Shown here one piece after another: positions 10,599-22,626 of a DNA stretch of 64,000 bases. The notes under the pieces are model-generated. The model was not told where the DNA came from. It did no database searches and worked only from the letters and a program-made list of their open reading frames with translations. Where the stretch lies: NCBI GenBank assembly GCA_963971575.1, contig OZ020611.1, positions 25,217,279 through 25,281,278 of the forward strand, read 5' to 3'. The translations under genes and the position numbers were made by a program. Origin of the DNA: Liopterus haemorrhoidalis (lineage: Eukaryota > Arthropoda > Insecta > Coleoptera > Dytiscidae). Each line of letters starts with the position of its first letter. Position 1 is the first letter of the stretch.

Positions 10599-11188
10599 TA
10601 AGTTGTTTTATTTTTCAGTTATTTTGAGTAAATAAAGTTAAATAACATAAATTTCACTAATATATCAAAAACTTCATGAATAAAATATGGTAGAACATAA
10701 TCCTACCGTCCTTTTAAAAGGACGGTGGCTTTATTCATTGAATATCGTTTGCCGGTTTCAACAAAATTTAAGTTTTTGAGGTTATGAGTATATAAAAATA
10801 TACAGTCTAACATAAAATGTATTTTATAATTTTAAAATTTTAAAATAATAATAAAATAACTTTCCTAGAATTAGCCATTGTCAATGCTCATAAAACGTAA
10901 AGGATTGAAACGCCAATAAAATTTACAAAAATGACAACAATTGTTTGAAACTTGCTATAAATGATGTTTCATAAACACAGTGATCATAACATATTACGCC
11001 ATCTCAAATTATTTGTTTTTACTAATTAATTTAGTGCGATTTTTGAAAATCCTTTTAAAAGGACGGTAGGTTTAAATGGGTTAATCTATGTAGAATTAAT
11101 TCTACATTGTAGAAAATTCAGTGAGACCTATTAACAAGTAAATAAATAAACAAAATGTAATTTACAAATTTTTTTGAATTTGACTAGG

Positions 11189-11637
11189 TAGCTGCTAATA
11201 TATATGAGTCATTCTTTTTCATCGAGAGACCCCATGCTGTCCAAAAATATATTAGTCTATGAAAGGTCTACCAGAGCTCATTCGATGCTTATTGTAGTCT
11301 AGTTTCGAAATCCGAGTGGCTCTTTTACGGAAACATCGTAACTTATCAAATATGGCCACCAATCCCAGGTGACCTCTACCTTTTCTTCGATAAATCGATT
11401 ATAAAGTCAACACAATCGAGTCAATTTGGGTGTCAAACCCCTGAAAATGTTACCTAAAGGTAGTTGAGGCGGCTGTTAATGAATCCAGGGTCAAATTTAG
11501 AAAATTCAATATGGCGGATGCAATATGGCGGCCGAAACCACGTGCCAAGTGAAGATTTTTTAAAAAATGATTTGATTTCAATATAATATAATGCTAATAT
11601 ATATATACATATATATGTATATATATATTAGCAGCTA
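11189..11637. mobile_element. MITE with TA target and AT-rich TIRs
   Basis: TAGCTGCTAATATATAT at the left and its exact complement at the right enclose 449 bp, consistent with insertion at a TA dinucleotide as in Tc1/mariner MITEs. It is non-coding, with an internal ATATGGCGG motif twice. The AT-rich ends limit certainty. Confidence 0.65.
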
Positions 11638-12455
11638 ATTGAAAATGATTGGTAGATGCAAAGACGGACCAAGGTATTTCTGTACCAGAGGTAAAGTACC
11701 AGTTTTGTGCCCAAATCCCTGCGAAGACGGAGCGAAGTGATGACAAGAACAATGGAAGACGATCCGTCTCCCGTAGCTATTAACAAAGTAATAAAAGACA
11801 GATCGAAGTGGTGACAACAAAAGCACAGCCTGACGATATAAAGTTCAGTTTTTTAATGAAGTCTGTTCAATGACAAATGAACGAATCAACTTATTTCTAT
11901 ATTTATTTCTCACCCAACCTTGCAAGGCATGTGCCCGACAATATATAAATAAATTGGTTAATACATTTGGCATTGAACAGACTTTAAAAAAAAAACTTAA
12001 TTGTGCATTGAATTCACACCCTGAAGATCAATTTCGACGAGTGCAAACCTTTATAAATTAGACGTTAATCTCCGACACATAGACAACGAGCACCTACATC
12101 GGTGCCCTATTTCCACCGATTCTTGGCTTTCCGATTTTATGCCATCCAAAAACGTGCGTGAGGTGAAGTATCAACACAAACCGTATTGTTAATTCTGTAG
12201 TACGTTAGGACGGAATTATTTTTTTTATTCGAAATTTTCAGGTCCGTTTTACCGGTGTTTAAAGTACAGCTTATTTTCCTGGTTCATTAATATTCAAAAC
12301 CTAGGAGCAAATACCAACTTAACTTAAAAAATACCATACTAATTTAACGAGGAAGTTTTTCTAAATGCGGAAAATATTGTTCTCCCCGTTTTATTCACCA
12401 ATTTTATGTCTTCTTAGGCACCAGAGTTTAGTTGATTTTTATGGTTTTGTAGGTA
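11638..12455. other. No gene supported
   Basis: Moderately complex DNA with one 63-codon open frame at 11870-12061 (two Cys-containing stretches, no recognised domain). I see no start context, neighbour or homology that supports it as a gene. Confidence 0.4.
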
Positions 12456-12682
12456 TGACCAGGGCTATGACTGTCTTAGTCCATGCAGGGGTCCTTGGGC
12501 ACACAAAGTGTGGGGCACTTTTAGAAAGTAAAAAAAAATGTGTATGAAAACATCATGTACTTTTATTTATTGACTTTATTGGTTATTATGGTTAGCTTTG
12601 TACAAATCAAATATAAGTGAAGTGATAACTATTTTGAGAATTGGACTTACGATAATGATGATGGTTTCTTCCGAGATTTCTG

Positions 12683-12832
12683 TTATGCAAAATCTTCTAT
12701 TATGTCCTCAAAGTCCAATTTTTGATGAATACCACATTCTATGCACATGATCGACAAATTAGTAAGTCGTTCTTGTAACATAGTCGTTCGTAATTCATTT
12801 TTTATTCTTTTTAGCCGTGAAAATGAGCGCTC
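12683..12832 (-). pseudogene. hAT transposase C-terminal dimerisation tail
   Basis: Read on the minus strand, about 49 codons give ERSFSRLKRIKNELRTTM followed by ERLTNLSI and a DFEDIIEDFA end directly before a stop. This matches the conserved last segment of hAT-family transposases and their zf-MYM1-like relatives, which mediates dimerisation. A stop codon immediately upstream (F-stop-E-R) and no recognisable N-terminal part show a relic. The genuine C-terminal stop is kept. Confidence 0.8.
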
Positions 12833-14914
12833 TCAAAAATTTTATAAATAGCAATAATCACATATAAAAAAATATAATACTACTATCTATTATTATTTCA
12901 ATATTGATTGTTTAAAATTTAGTTATTTGTTTCAATTTATTGAATATTTTTTCTAACAAAAATAGAAATTATTCATGTCCCATAGTTTGTATTTTACTAT
13001 CTATAGTATATTATATAATATAATAATGGTTAGCAAATTTGTCTATACTACCGAGTAAAATCAACTAAACAATAAAATATATTTTAAATAAATTAAAAAA
13101 AAAATCTTTCAAATATTTTAAAGTTATTTAAATATTTGTTTACAATTTATAGCATTAACTAAGAAATTTTACGTTTTGTATTTTTTTGTTTTATTTTTTT
13201 TGTTTAGTAAAATTTTGTTCACAGTTTAAACCAGTGGTGAAGGGAGACCTCCGCTAAACTTGCCCGACCATAAAAACAAAAATAATAATAATAATAATTA
13301 AAAAAATTAGGTAAAACTTCAAAAATACATCAAATTCTGTTCTATGTATTTTTTTTTTTCGATGCTTGGTTTCTTAGTTACGTTTTTTTTTTTTAATTTT
13401 AAAGTTTAGTAACCGTTAAAAAAAATTCCGTTTCCGGTTTCGTATCTTCATAAAAAACAGTAGGCTCCTTACCAATTAATAGGAGAATTTTTTAGTATCA
13501 GAACGTAACTCTCTAAGTTAAACCGTTCTTGAGACACACACACACACACATGCGGACGGCAATTCCAAAATAGGTTTTTTCAGTTCCCTGGACCATGAAC
13601 GTGGTCATCAGTTAAAATCTTGACATCGAAAATTTTCGCGATTACAATACTTGCCCCTTATATATTAAAGCCGGGCAGGTAAAAATATTTAGAAATCTCA
13701 TCTGGTTTTCGATTATTATTTAAATTTAGAAATTTGAACGGCAATTCTTAGTAAAATGCACTAAAAATTGAGTTCCTCTTTTTTCCGTGTAAACGACGAC
13801 CTCGGTATTTTGAGACCCCCATCAAGCCGGAGGCCCTCGGCTCATGTGCCCCTATGGAAAAGACGGAACTGGACATTTTATTGTTCCAAAAATATCTAAA
13901 TATAATATTGATAATACATCTCTGTTCACATCTATAAAACCATCGTTAAACTGTTAAAGAGATACTTTTTGTTTGGGGGCAGCACTATACACCTCCTTCT
14001 TTTGTTTTCAGCGCCATCTACCATACTTATCCCTGTGCATCAAGTAAGCTGTTACATTTTATAGATTATAATTGAGTGTGAGCAGTTATGATCCGATGTT
14101 GGGTTCATTTGCTGCCAGGAAATTATATGAGCCTTTTATTTATTACCAGGCATTTGTTAAAGAGTACACCGGTTTACGAGTTTTACGTTGCAATCTTGAT
14201 TACGCTGTTAAAACTGTAATAAAATCTTAGATAATTTTATGTTTACAGTGTACGCAGATTGGTTATTAATGACGTAATAGCTTAATTATTTTTATTTTTT
14301 TAGATTGTTGCAATTTTAATCGCGAGAAATAAAATATTATTTATGTAATCCGCAGGTTTAAAGAGTACGAGGGACGAAAGATGGTATGTCAATTCGAGCA
14401 AAGTTTTCAAACCACTAATATTTCTCTTGAAAACGCCAAAAGAATTAATCGTTCCATTAATTATTTTAAAATTGTTGTAAATTACATAAATTTCACTTAA
14501 AATACCCTTTTTGTTCATAGTGAATGACTTAGAGAAAATCCCAGTTGCATGATGTACAACTCATGGACAATAGCCAGTAAGATACAGAACGAACCAGAAG
14601 ATTAAAAAGACATAATCCATAATCCATAATTATAATGAATTATAATAGATAAAATGTATCTTTTCATATGAGCCCACTTGCAAAACCCGTTAAATGCATT
14701 TTAATAAACTGGTGAAAATTTACCAAAAATATATAAATAAGGCCTTGGATAGCTTGTATGCTAATTTTTGTTTTATTAAATCAAGAGAAAATAATAAATA
14801 AATGCTAGTTAAAATTACATAATCCTACAATAGGTAAGAATAAGTTATTTAATTAATATATATAGTCAGAAACCTCTTCTACCATTCCGTGTAGAGGTTG
14901 TTCTGTCAGTATAA
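12833..14914. other. No gene seen; low-complexity AT-rich DNA
   Basis: Contains a short ATAATA tract near 13280, a (CA)n run near 13535, and a GC-richer segment at about 13795-13875 whose ends vaguely recall hAT MITEs but lack a convincing duplication. No coding frame supported. Confidence 0.45.
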
Positions 14915-16258
14915 TTATTTTATGAAGTTGCGCCATTCTGTCTTATTGTGAGCCTTATTTTCTGCTTCTTTCCATGTCAGTCATTTCTTATCTAGGATTT
15001 GTGACACTGCTTGATTCCATGTTTTATGAGGTCTTCCTCTTGGTCTACTTCTTGAAGTTCTGGCTAGCCATATATTTTTTGCGGATACCTTTATTTTGGA
15101 CGTTTGCCATTGCTGATAGTACTAGGCTAGGATAGTACAATATAATGAGTATTAGTATCAAAAAGATATAATACTTCAAAAGTAATATAAAAAATAAATT
15201 CGTACGTTTCGGAAACTGCTCAACAATCTGTTTCCGTCTTCAGCGATCACGAGAAATGAAGACGAACTGACCATCGACATGACCATCACTTCTCGTGATC
15301 GCTGAAGACGGAAACGTCCGAATTTATTTTTTATGTTACTCTTGAAGTATTATATCTTCTTGATACTAATACTCATTATATTGTACTATTCTAGCCTAGT
15401 ACTATCAGCAATGGCAAACGTCCAAAATAAAGGTGTCCGCATTAATATTGAACCATTGTAAAATAATTTCAAAGATATCATATATTTTTTGTTGGTATTT
15501 CTTGCTTCATTCGTGTGATGAGTCTATACCATTTTAATTTCTGCCTGTCTATTGTTTTTTCTACTGCTTCTATCTGTAGCTCTTCTTGTATTGTTTCACT
15601 TCTTATTCTGTCAATTTTAGCGACAACCTTAACTCTTCTTAAAAATTTAATTTCTGCAGCTTGAACTTTGCTCTTGAGCCGATCGGATAATATCCAGGAC
15701 TCGCAACCATACGTTAATGTGAGTAGGTAAATCGTTTTGTATACTAGAAGTTTTATGTTGTTACTTATATCTTTCTTATTTATTATGATTTTATTCAAGG
15801 CCTGGAATACATTTGCTGAATCTTTAATTCTACTGTTGATTTCTTCTTCGTATCCCCCTTTGCTCTCTAATATAACTCCTAAATACTTAAAGCTGCTGAC
15901 CTGTTCAATTTTCACTGTGTCCAGAGTTAAATTTATCTGAACTTCCTCTTTACCACTGACCATTACATTGGTTTTACTGTGGTTTATTTCCATATTCCTT
16001 TTAAATAACTCCTCCTGCCATGTATTTACATTTGCTTGCAAGTCCTTATTTTTTGCGCATATTACTATGTCATCTGCAAACGCACATTTGGTAATGTTCA
16101 CTGGTTGTAGGTTACTGTGTTCAAAATTAAGCTTCTTCACTCTATTTTTAATTTTTTTCATGATATCATCCATTAGAATGATAAAAAGTACTGGACTTAG
16201 GACTCCCCCTGTCTTACACCTTCTGTTGTTATAAATTCATCTACACTGCATATTTCCT
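14915..16258 (-). pseudogene. RTE-like LINE reverse transcriptase, 3' half
   Basis: Enters the RT domain near the GVRQGG/LSPVLF motif (16220-16190) and continues through FADDI near residue 30 of the 15478-16173 frame, the VSSFKYLGVILESKG segment, YGCESWIL, and the C-terminal GRPHKTWN and EWRNFIK ending at a stop (14915-14917). At least one base is missing from the G run near 16205, shifting the frame. The tail is interrupted by a palindromic insertion (15081-15478) and has a stop after LDKK. The upstream half is lost at the mariner-like element starting near 16265. RTE/BovB-type assignment is tentative. Dead copy. Confidence 0.9.
15081..15478. mobile_element. Palindromic insertion with 12-bp TSD
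   Basis: Positions 15081-15440 form a near-perfect inverted repeat with arms of about 170 bp (GCGGATACCTTTATTTTGGA against its complement at the right), joined at a short unpaired centre near 15260-15280. A 38-bp non-palindromic tail follows. CATATATTTTTT is duplicated at 15069-15080 and 15479-15490. Removing one copy rejoins the LINE frame (PTKNIW), which confirms the boundaries. It contains GAAGACGGAAACG motifs like those at Penelope-type ends. Class unknown. Confidence 0.85.
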
Positions 16259-16264
16259 TACCTT

Positions 16265-16725
16265 ATAACGGGTATTTTTTTTAGAGGTATAGAACTTTAA
16301 ATTGCAATAAAACAACGATGGATTATTCGATTGACATGAATTTTTTTTTATTCGAAAGATAATCTTGTGGCATTACATTAAATCATACCAACAAGACGGC
16401 GCAACATGTCACACAGCTCGTGCCACAATCGATTTATTGAAAGACACGTTTGGTGACCGCCTAATTTCACGTTTTGGACCTGTGAATTGGCCTCCAAGAT
16501 CTTGTGATTTAACACCGCTGGACTACTTTCTGTGGGGCTATGTAAAGTCATTGGTCTATGCGGATAAGCCACAAACGCTTGACCATTTGGCGGTCATATG
16601 CCAGAAATCATATTTAAAATGTAATGCCACAAGATTATCTTTCGAATAAAAAAAAATTCATGTCAATCGAATAATCCATCGTTGTTTTATTGCAATTTAA
16701 AGTTCTATACCTCTAAAAAAAACAC
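16265..16725 (+). mobile_element. Internally deleted mariner-like element, ~100-bp TIRs
   Basis: TTTTTTTTAGAGGTATAG at the left continues for about 100 bases as a near-perfect inverted copy of the right end (about 16615-16722), so the TIRs cover nearly half the element. Between them only the C-terminal catalytic half of a transposase remains. The exact ends and duplication are uncertain, as TTATAA occurs on both sides. It lies against the broken RTE-like LINE. Confidence 0.85.
16365..16649 (+). pseudogene. Mariner-superfamily transposase, C-terminal remnant
   Basis: A frame of about 94 codons holds the second and third parts of a DDE catalytic core: QQDGATCH, then WPPRSCDLTPLDYFLWG. The second Asp is followed after 36 residues by the Asp of CDL, unlike the 34 spacing of classical mariner. 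YVKSLVYADKPQTLDHL matches the usual downstream region. The first catalytic Asp and the DNA-binding domain are missing, and the frame begins and ends inside the TIRs. It cannot encode an active enzyme. The same motif pattern occurs in the larger element at 55974-57396. Confidence 0.85.
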
Positions 16726-17394
16726 ATTATAATATGATTTGATGTGTGAATTAACTAAAGAAATATCATTTTCGATATCAAAACCTAATTCTACGCATGC
16801 AGTCCAAATATTAGCTTTTCTAAGGAAGCAAATGAGTTTATATGAACTACCATATTCTTTCACTCCTACTCAAGAAAAAAAAATAAATGACTCTTTAGAA
16901 AAAATTTGTTCTTTGCAAAAATAATACTAAAAAATAATCAAAGTAAATTTGTAAAATTATCTTTTAATAGCCAACACTCCTACATTTTCTAATACAAAGG
17001 AGCGAAATGGGATCCCACACAATAGCGACGCCCTCTGTCATCCAAATAATGTGTAGCGGTGATGACTAGTGTTTTCAGTTGCTGGGCAACAACAATAAGC
17101 ACCGGCTAACGGTAAGGACCCTTACGTTAACAACCTACACTAATACACCTGAACAGGCCAACCTTTAATTGACCATGGAAATAAGGGTGGTTTAGTATCG
17201 TTTGGTGTCCGATTGCTGCCTAAATATAAATTATTACCTTTTCATGAAAATTTTAAAGCGCTAACTTGCTACAAGCACGAAATTAATAAAAAAGTACCTG
17301 GTTAAAGCCTCATAAAAGTTTATTTAAGAAATATTAATTCTTAATTGACAACGGTATGTAGTTGCTTCAGGGAATTATTTTGAATGGTACAATT
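16726..17394. other. No gene supported
   Basis: A 61-codon frame at 16739-16924 has no domain I recognise. The following 450 bp include a moderately GC-rich stretch (17020-17210) without coding or repeat evidence. Confidence 0.35.
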
Positions 17395-17615
17395 TTTATG
17401 GATCCACAGTTATAACTAAGAAGTTCTTATATCGTCACTCATGTGTATGTCTGTTTGTCTATCCATCTGCCATCTGTCCGTCTGTCTGTACGATATTAAC
17501 GCCAATGTACTGTTCGCCAATGTCTTGTAGATCCTATTCCAAACGGCTGAACCTAGAGTATTGAAACTTGGCATGCTTATAAAGTTCTTTGGCCCGCATA
17601 GAGAACAATAGTTCG
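17395..17615 (+). repeat. Family A head fragment
   Basis: Shows the ordered family A head: TTATAACTAAGAAG, TCGTCACTCATGTG, CTGTTTGTCT/CTGTCTGTACG, AACGGCTGAACCTAGAG and GAAACTTGGCATGCTT. It stops at about 17615, where unrelated sequence begins. Confidence 0.75.
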
Positions 17616-18589
17616 ACTTACTTTATTTTGGGGAGCCTCGGTCTTTTCGAACCCACTGAGTCTGATTCGGATTCAAGTTTATTTTTCAGGTCCGGGTCCT
17701 TTATTCTTCGGTGTATTGGAATTATTTTTAATGAGCTACTAATCACAATTTAAATTTGGTTGTAAAGCTGTACGCACTTCTTCACTCAAAGAAAGATTAT
17801 TAAAAACTAAATATATATAGAGACTAGTGACAACTCGCTTTCTACAAAATAGCACTGTGCGCGTAGTCACCGTAGTTTCCAAAGATAATGAGACGTAAGA
17901 ATAACAAGTGCTATGCCCATGATCTAGTCAGTACAATTAACAAAGTTGTATAAATTTTGAGTGTTCAATCTTGCACGACTGATCTGCTCTGTTATTATTT
18001 AGTTGTAATTAAAATATTATGTATCAATCTGCAGTCTACAGATTGATTTCTAAATGATATATAAAAGGTACAAAGAAGTGAGTTTTCTTAGAGAACCCAG
18101 TAATCCGAGACTCCTGGTGTCTTAGACTGGGTATTGGATCCGAGTATTTATAATCGGACTTGGCGAGTCCGAATCTGAATATTCGAACCCGTAAAACTTA
18201 AAGTATTTATATATTATTTAAATAGAAATTTTAAATTTCACCTGAAGTGTCAAATGAATGCTAAATGGTTCTAGATGGATGATATAAAATTATTTTGACC
18301 CTGACTTTATTTTCTCTAGCTGCAGAAAAATGTGACAAAATTCATAGTAATGCACATACATTTGTACAGGAAAAGCACTTAAATAATTTTGGACAATTTA
18401 TTTTTTGGAAAGTAATCGAATTTTTTGTTTTGTTCAAAAAGTTACTTATTTTTTTAATACTTTTTGCTGCGAATAAAACGAAATATCTTGAAAACAAGAT
18501 AAAAGTGTAAAATTTATTTAAAAATTGTTTTCTAGTCTCTAGTTTCAATGTTTCCATCAACGTCATTTGCGTAAAAACTGAGGTACTGT
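17616..18589. other. Unassigned DNA, possibly inserted in family A
   Basis: Lies between a family A head (17395-17615) and body (18590-18955). It contains degenerate GGGTC/CCGAGT words at both ends (about 17640-17700 and 18080-18195) but no clear inverted repeat or coding sequence. Confidence 0.3.
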
Positions 18590-18955
18590 TCAGTAGAAAT
18601 TGAGGCCTATCCATTGGACCTAGAAAGTTGATATTTGGCATGCTTTTATAACTCTTTGACCCATAGTAGAAAAATTATTTAGAGTTCAAAAAAATACAAT
18701 CAAATCAAGTCCCTTAAGTCATAGATGATAGAGGGGTTGATAAAAAAATCTGAAAATAAAAAGTTCAACAGGAATTTTTGATCAGATTAATTTCCCGACA
18801 AATATCGATTTTTGTGTCGATGAAAAAAATATTATTTTTTAGTAATTTATTGCGTAGTATCAAATCTAAACTCTTACGGCAGAGATTAAGGAATAACAAG
18901 TGGGATAACCCTGAAATGTGTGAAAATTCACACTTCCCGTCAATTTTTAATAAGT
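18590..18955 (+). repeat. Family A body and tail fragment
   Basis: Carries GACCTAGAAAGTTGATATTT, TTTGACCCATAG, AGTTCAACAGGAATTTTTGA and the tail hairpin GTGTGAAAATTCACAC near 18915, in family A order. Confidence 0.75.
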
Positions 18956-19454
18956 AACAAAATTCTGTAACATGACAATAGTTGATAACAGAACCTCGAT
19001 ATTTCTGAGATAATCTATGTTAATTCTACAAACTTTCATGGTCGTTTTCTCGTGTACACAATTAAATGAATGCATAGGTTGACTAAAGTTGTAACTCGAC
19101 TTAGGTTTTTATTCCCTAAAACATTTTTTCCTACTCATTTCAATGCCATCTACTGACAAAAAATTTTATTTATATTTTTTTTTAATATTTCGTTTGGCGT
19201 AGTGCCTAGATGGCAGAGATTATTAGGTCACGACTAGCTCTTTCTTGCATAACCTAAACATTACTTTTTACGGTAGCCGATACCGTTGGCTTTACGTTCC
19301 CTCTGAAGTACGCCCCATATTCCCGAATATTGTCACAATTATGATATAATTGTGTGCTAATGTCCCAATTCCTTGAGCGGCCATTAGGTCGTGTAGGTCG
19401 CGGTTGCTGACTTGCGGTTTTGGGAATTAAAGAATGTGCAAAGTGTTGAGTATT
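18956..19454. other. No gene seen
   Basis: AT-rich sequence leading up to a solo LTR. No supported reading frame. Confidence 0.4.
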
Positions 19455-19961
19455 TGTCACCGTAAGTTTTGAACTACTTTATAATGTGTTGATAAACATT
19501 ATTCAATTGTGCCGACTATGGTCTTTAATTGCTGCCAACAATTACACAAATGAATAATGTTTCCAAAACAATTGAGGTAGGACTTGACGTCATAGTGTCC
19601 TGGTTAACAGTTATAAAATGGTCTTAGGGAATAGAGTCGTCAGTCAATTATTCATTCAATCTGTTAGTGATTCATTCGACCATTTGTTGTGAGCACGCTA
19701 CCCGAGGACCAGCCCAGCTGTCAAGTCACCAACCCGAGATGTGAGTGCCGTCTACAGGGCTTCTCCACGTGTCCGCTTCGTGCGGATACATGGTGTGGTT
19801 CGACCGATCCTGGAGAAGCCGGGGCAAGAACGGGACTGACATCAGCCGCTAACCGTCAACACAGCAGCCATTCTGACAATTAATTATATTGTATTGTAAT
19901 ATTGTTATAATATAATAAATTTTGTAGAAAAGATGTCCGTTCTTAAATCCACCCCGTGACA
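19455..19961 (+). mobile_element. Solo LTR (507 bp)
   Basis: Begins TGTCACCG and ends CGTGACA, i.e. TG/CA with short inverted ends. The flanks are GTATT (19450-19454) and ATATT (19962-19966), a 5-bp duplication with one mismatch. Inside, TTATAAAATGG near 19612 looks like a TATA box, followed by a CAGTC initiator-like site near 19642. AATAAA near 19915 is the expected polyadenylation signal. The GC-rich middle (19690-19870) fits an R-U5 leader. No internal retroviral genes adjoin it. Orientation plus; family (Gypsy or BEL) unknown. Confidence 0.75.
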
Positions 19962-19966
19962 ATATT

Positions 19967-20045
19967 ATTTCAGAGATACAGGTACTTATTTAAGAGAAAA
20001 TTGGCTGAGTGAGCCTACATAAGATAGTTACGGTCAAGAATTTTT
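19967..20045. other. Spacer
   Basis: Short AT-rich spacer with no feature seen. Confidence 0.3.
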
Positions 20046-20145
20046 TTAAAAATCTTTTGCTCGTACTGTGGTTGAACTTACGATCCCCCACTTACAAAGC
20101 GAGTGGTATGATCACTACGCTACTGCAACCGCAATTTATACAAAT
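20046..20145 (-). mobile_element. tRNA-like SINE head fragment
   Basis: On the minus strand, GCAGTAGCGTAGTGATCA (A-box-like) is followed about 45 bases later by AAGTTCAACCAC (B-box-like, 20068-20079). The arrangement is that of a tRNA-derived Pol III promoter. No acceptor stem closes, so it is not a functional tRNA. Confidence 0.5.
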
Positions 20146-20389
20146 AATACTTAATAGCCGCTCTAACATCGTTTTAATCATGATGTTAAATCGTTCCTCT
20201 ATAGAACTAAATTTTCGCAAATTGCGCCAAGTCGAAATGGCGGCGATAGAAGTTTCTAAAGTGAATCAATGTACAGAAATAGAAATAAATAGTATATAAT
20301 AATAAATGGCTAAACACCCCTACGGGGTTACGCCGCCTTTTGGGCTTTCTAAATCCTTTTTCAGGATGGATCAATTCCTATATCTCGCA

Positions 20390-20642
20390 TTAAATCTTCT
20401 TTGTGATCTCTCCCCAAAGTTGTCTGTTTCCAACTGTATTTCTCAATCTCGTAATTCCGGCCCTTTTCAGATCTTCTTCTACTTCTTGCATCCATGTTAG
20501 CTCAGGTCTTCCCCGTTTTCTTTTTCTCCCTGGTTCCCACTGCAACGCTGAATATGCTATAGATGTTTCTTCTCCTCGCCATACATGCCCAAGCCATCTT
20601 ACTCGCTGTTGCTTAATTTTTCTTAGTACATCATTCCCTCCC
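20390..20642 (-). pseudogene. LINE C-terminal tail, RTE/BovB-like
   Basis: About 83 open codons ending in a stop at 20390-20392 give RVRWLGHVWR, GRKRKRGRPELTWMQEVEED and WGEITKKI. The WLGHV...GRP..TW signature is typical of the segment after the RT thumb in RTE-like LINEs. There is no upstream RT in frame, so this is a 5'-truncated copy with an intact terminal frame. Confidence 0.85.
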
Positions 20643-21390
20643 AGAACTAAGAAATTTTTCTTAGAAATAAATAGTTATGGTGTAAAAAGTGAATATGAAC
20701 CAGATTCAAGTTCAAGTTATTCAGCCTCAGAAACTATGCGTCAATTTTTAATTAGCATACTCATTTTTTCTCGTTTTTCTCAAAATTTTGTTTAAAGAAT
20801 TACAACGTCACTCCACCCATGCCCTCAGTTCCAACTGGGCGCATCGCTCTTTTGATCATAGAATATAAAATTATGTTTTTTCCAAGAAAGATTTTTGCAG
20901 TACACCCTACTTGGTCATAATTACTGTGGTGTAATTTCCAATCTTAATTTTTCACAGTATATTAATAAACTCACTCCTCCCATCATAAGAGAAAATAATA
21001 AACCCCACCTCATCATGTTTATAGAATGTTATATTAATTAAAAGTATATAATATAGATTGATCAGTAGCCAAGTCATTACAGCATCACGGTGGCTGTGGC
21101 TGCCACGTCACTGCGGTCCGCTCACGATTATCGTCAGGCAATCATCGCTCGAGTATATATGTGCCTCGTCACCAACCAGGGTGGTTGTCGATGACCATTT
21201 CACAGCTGCTTACTGCCTACAGCATCGATGGCTTACACTTTGCAATTGATTGTTTATGGCTAAAGTAGGGAAGTCATTAGCGACCATGAATAGAATATCA
21301 ACAATAAAACGAATATTCCTTTTTAGTAGCAATTAATAATGGAGATATGATCTAAGTTATTCTGTTATAAATATATTTTTATTGAAGGTA
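20643..21390. other. No gene supported
   Basis: A 21060-21240 stretch is GC-richer than its surroundings but has no recognised domain. The rest is AT-rich. Confidence 0.35.
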
Positions 21391-21398
21391 ATCTAGGT

Positions 21399-22303
<905 letters not shown>

Positions 22304-22311
22304 ATCTAGGT

Positions 22312-22610
22312 GATATTCACTCTACCCATACCCTTTAACCTAAAAGTGGGTTTGTTTTACCAATAGTATAGAATAAGAAATAACAGTCTCTAGTAATCTG
22401 TTCTTTAAAATTGTTTGATTTTTCAATTATAATAAATTTCTTTTTAGAATTTTATCTTGTTTTGCCTTAGTAGACCGTCTCTCCATCTCTAAAACCTCTA
22501 TTCTGTGATTTTCCAGTGGATTTGGACTAGTCGAAATCTGCCCCCACTTAATTTGTCCAAATGTACCTCACATGCAGTAAAAAAATAAATCCTTTAATAT
22601 GAAATCTAAG
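22312..22610. other. No gene seen
   Basis: AT-rich spacer between the hAT element and the SINE target site. Confidence 0.4.
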
Positions 22611-22626
22611 CTTCTTAAATAAGTAT

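Larger units (their letters stand above)
9811..11084. mobile_element. TTAA-flanked piggyBac-type non-autonomous element
   Basis: TTAACCCATTTAAACCT at the left is mirrored by AGGTTTAAATGGGTTAA at the right, so the element spans 9815-11080 with a TTAA duplication. piggyBac elements insert at TTAA and have CCC-starting ends. The motif CCTTTTAAAAGGACGGT recurs inside (near 10710 and 11050, with a partial copy near 9950). It contains a minisatellite (10198-10490) and a short RG-rich frame beginning at 10554. No transposase domain was recognised. Confidence 0.85.

Noticed and set aside
13233..13877. Possible hAT MITE (CAGTGGTGAAG ... GGAACTG)
   Set aside because: The ends do not match as inverted repeats beyond a few bases and no 8-bp duplication is visible.
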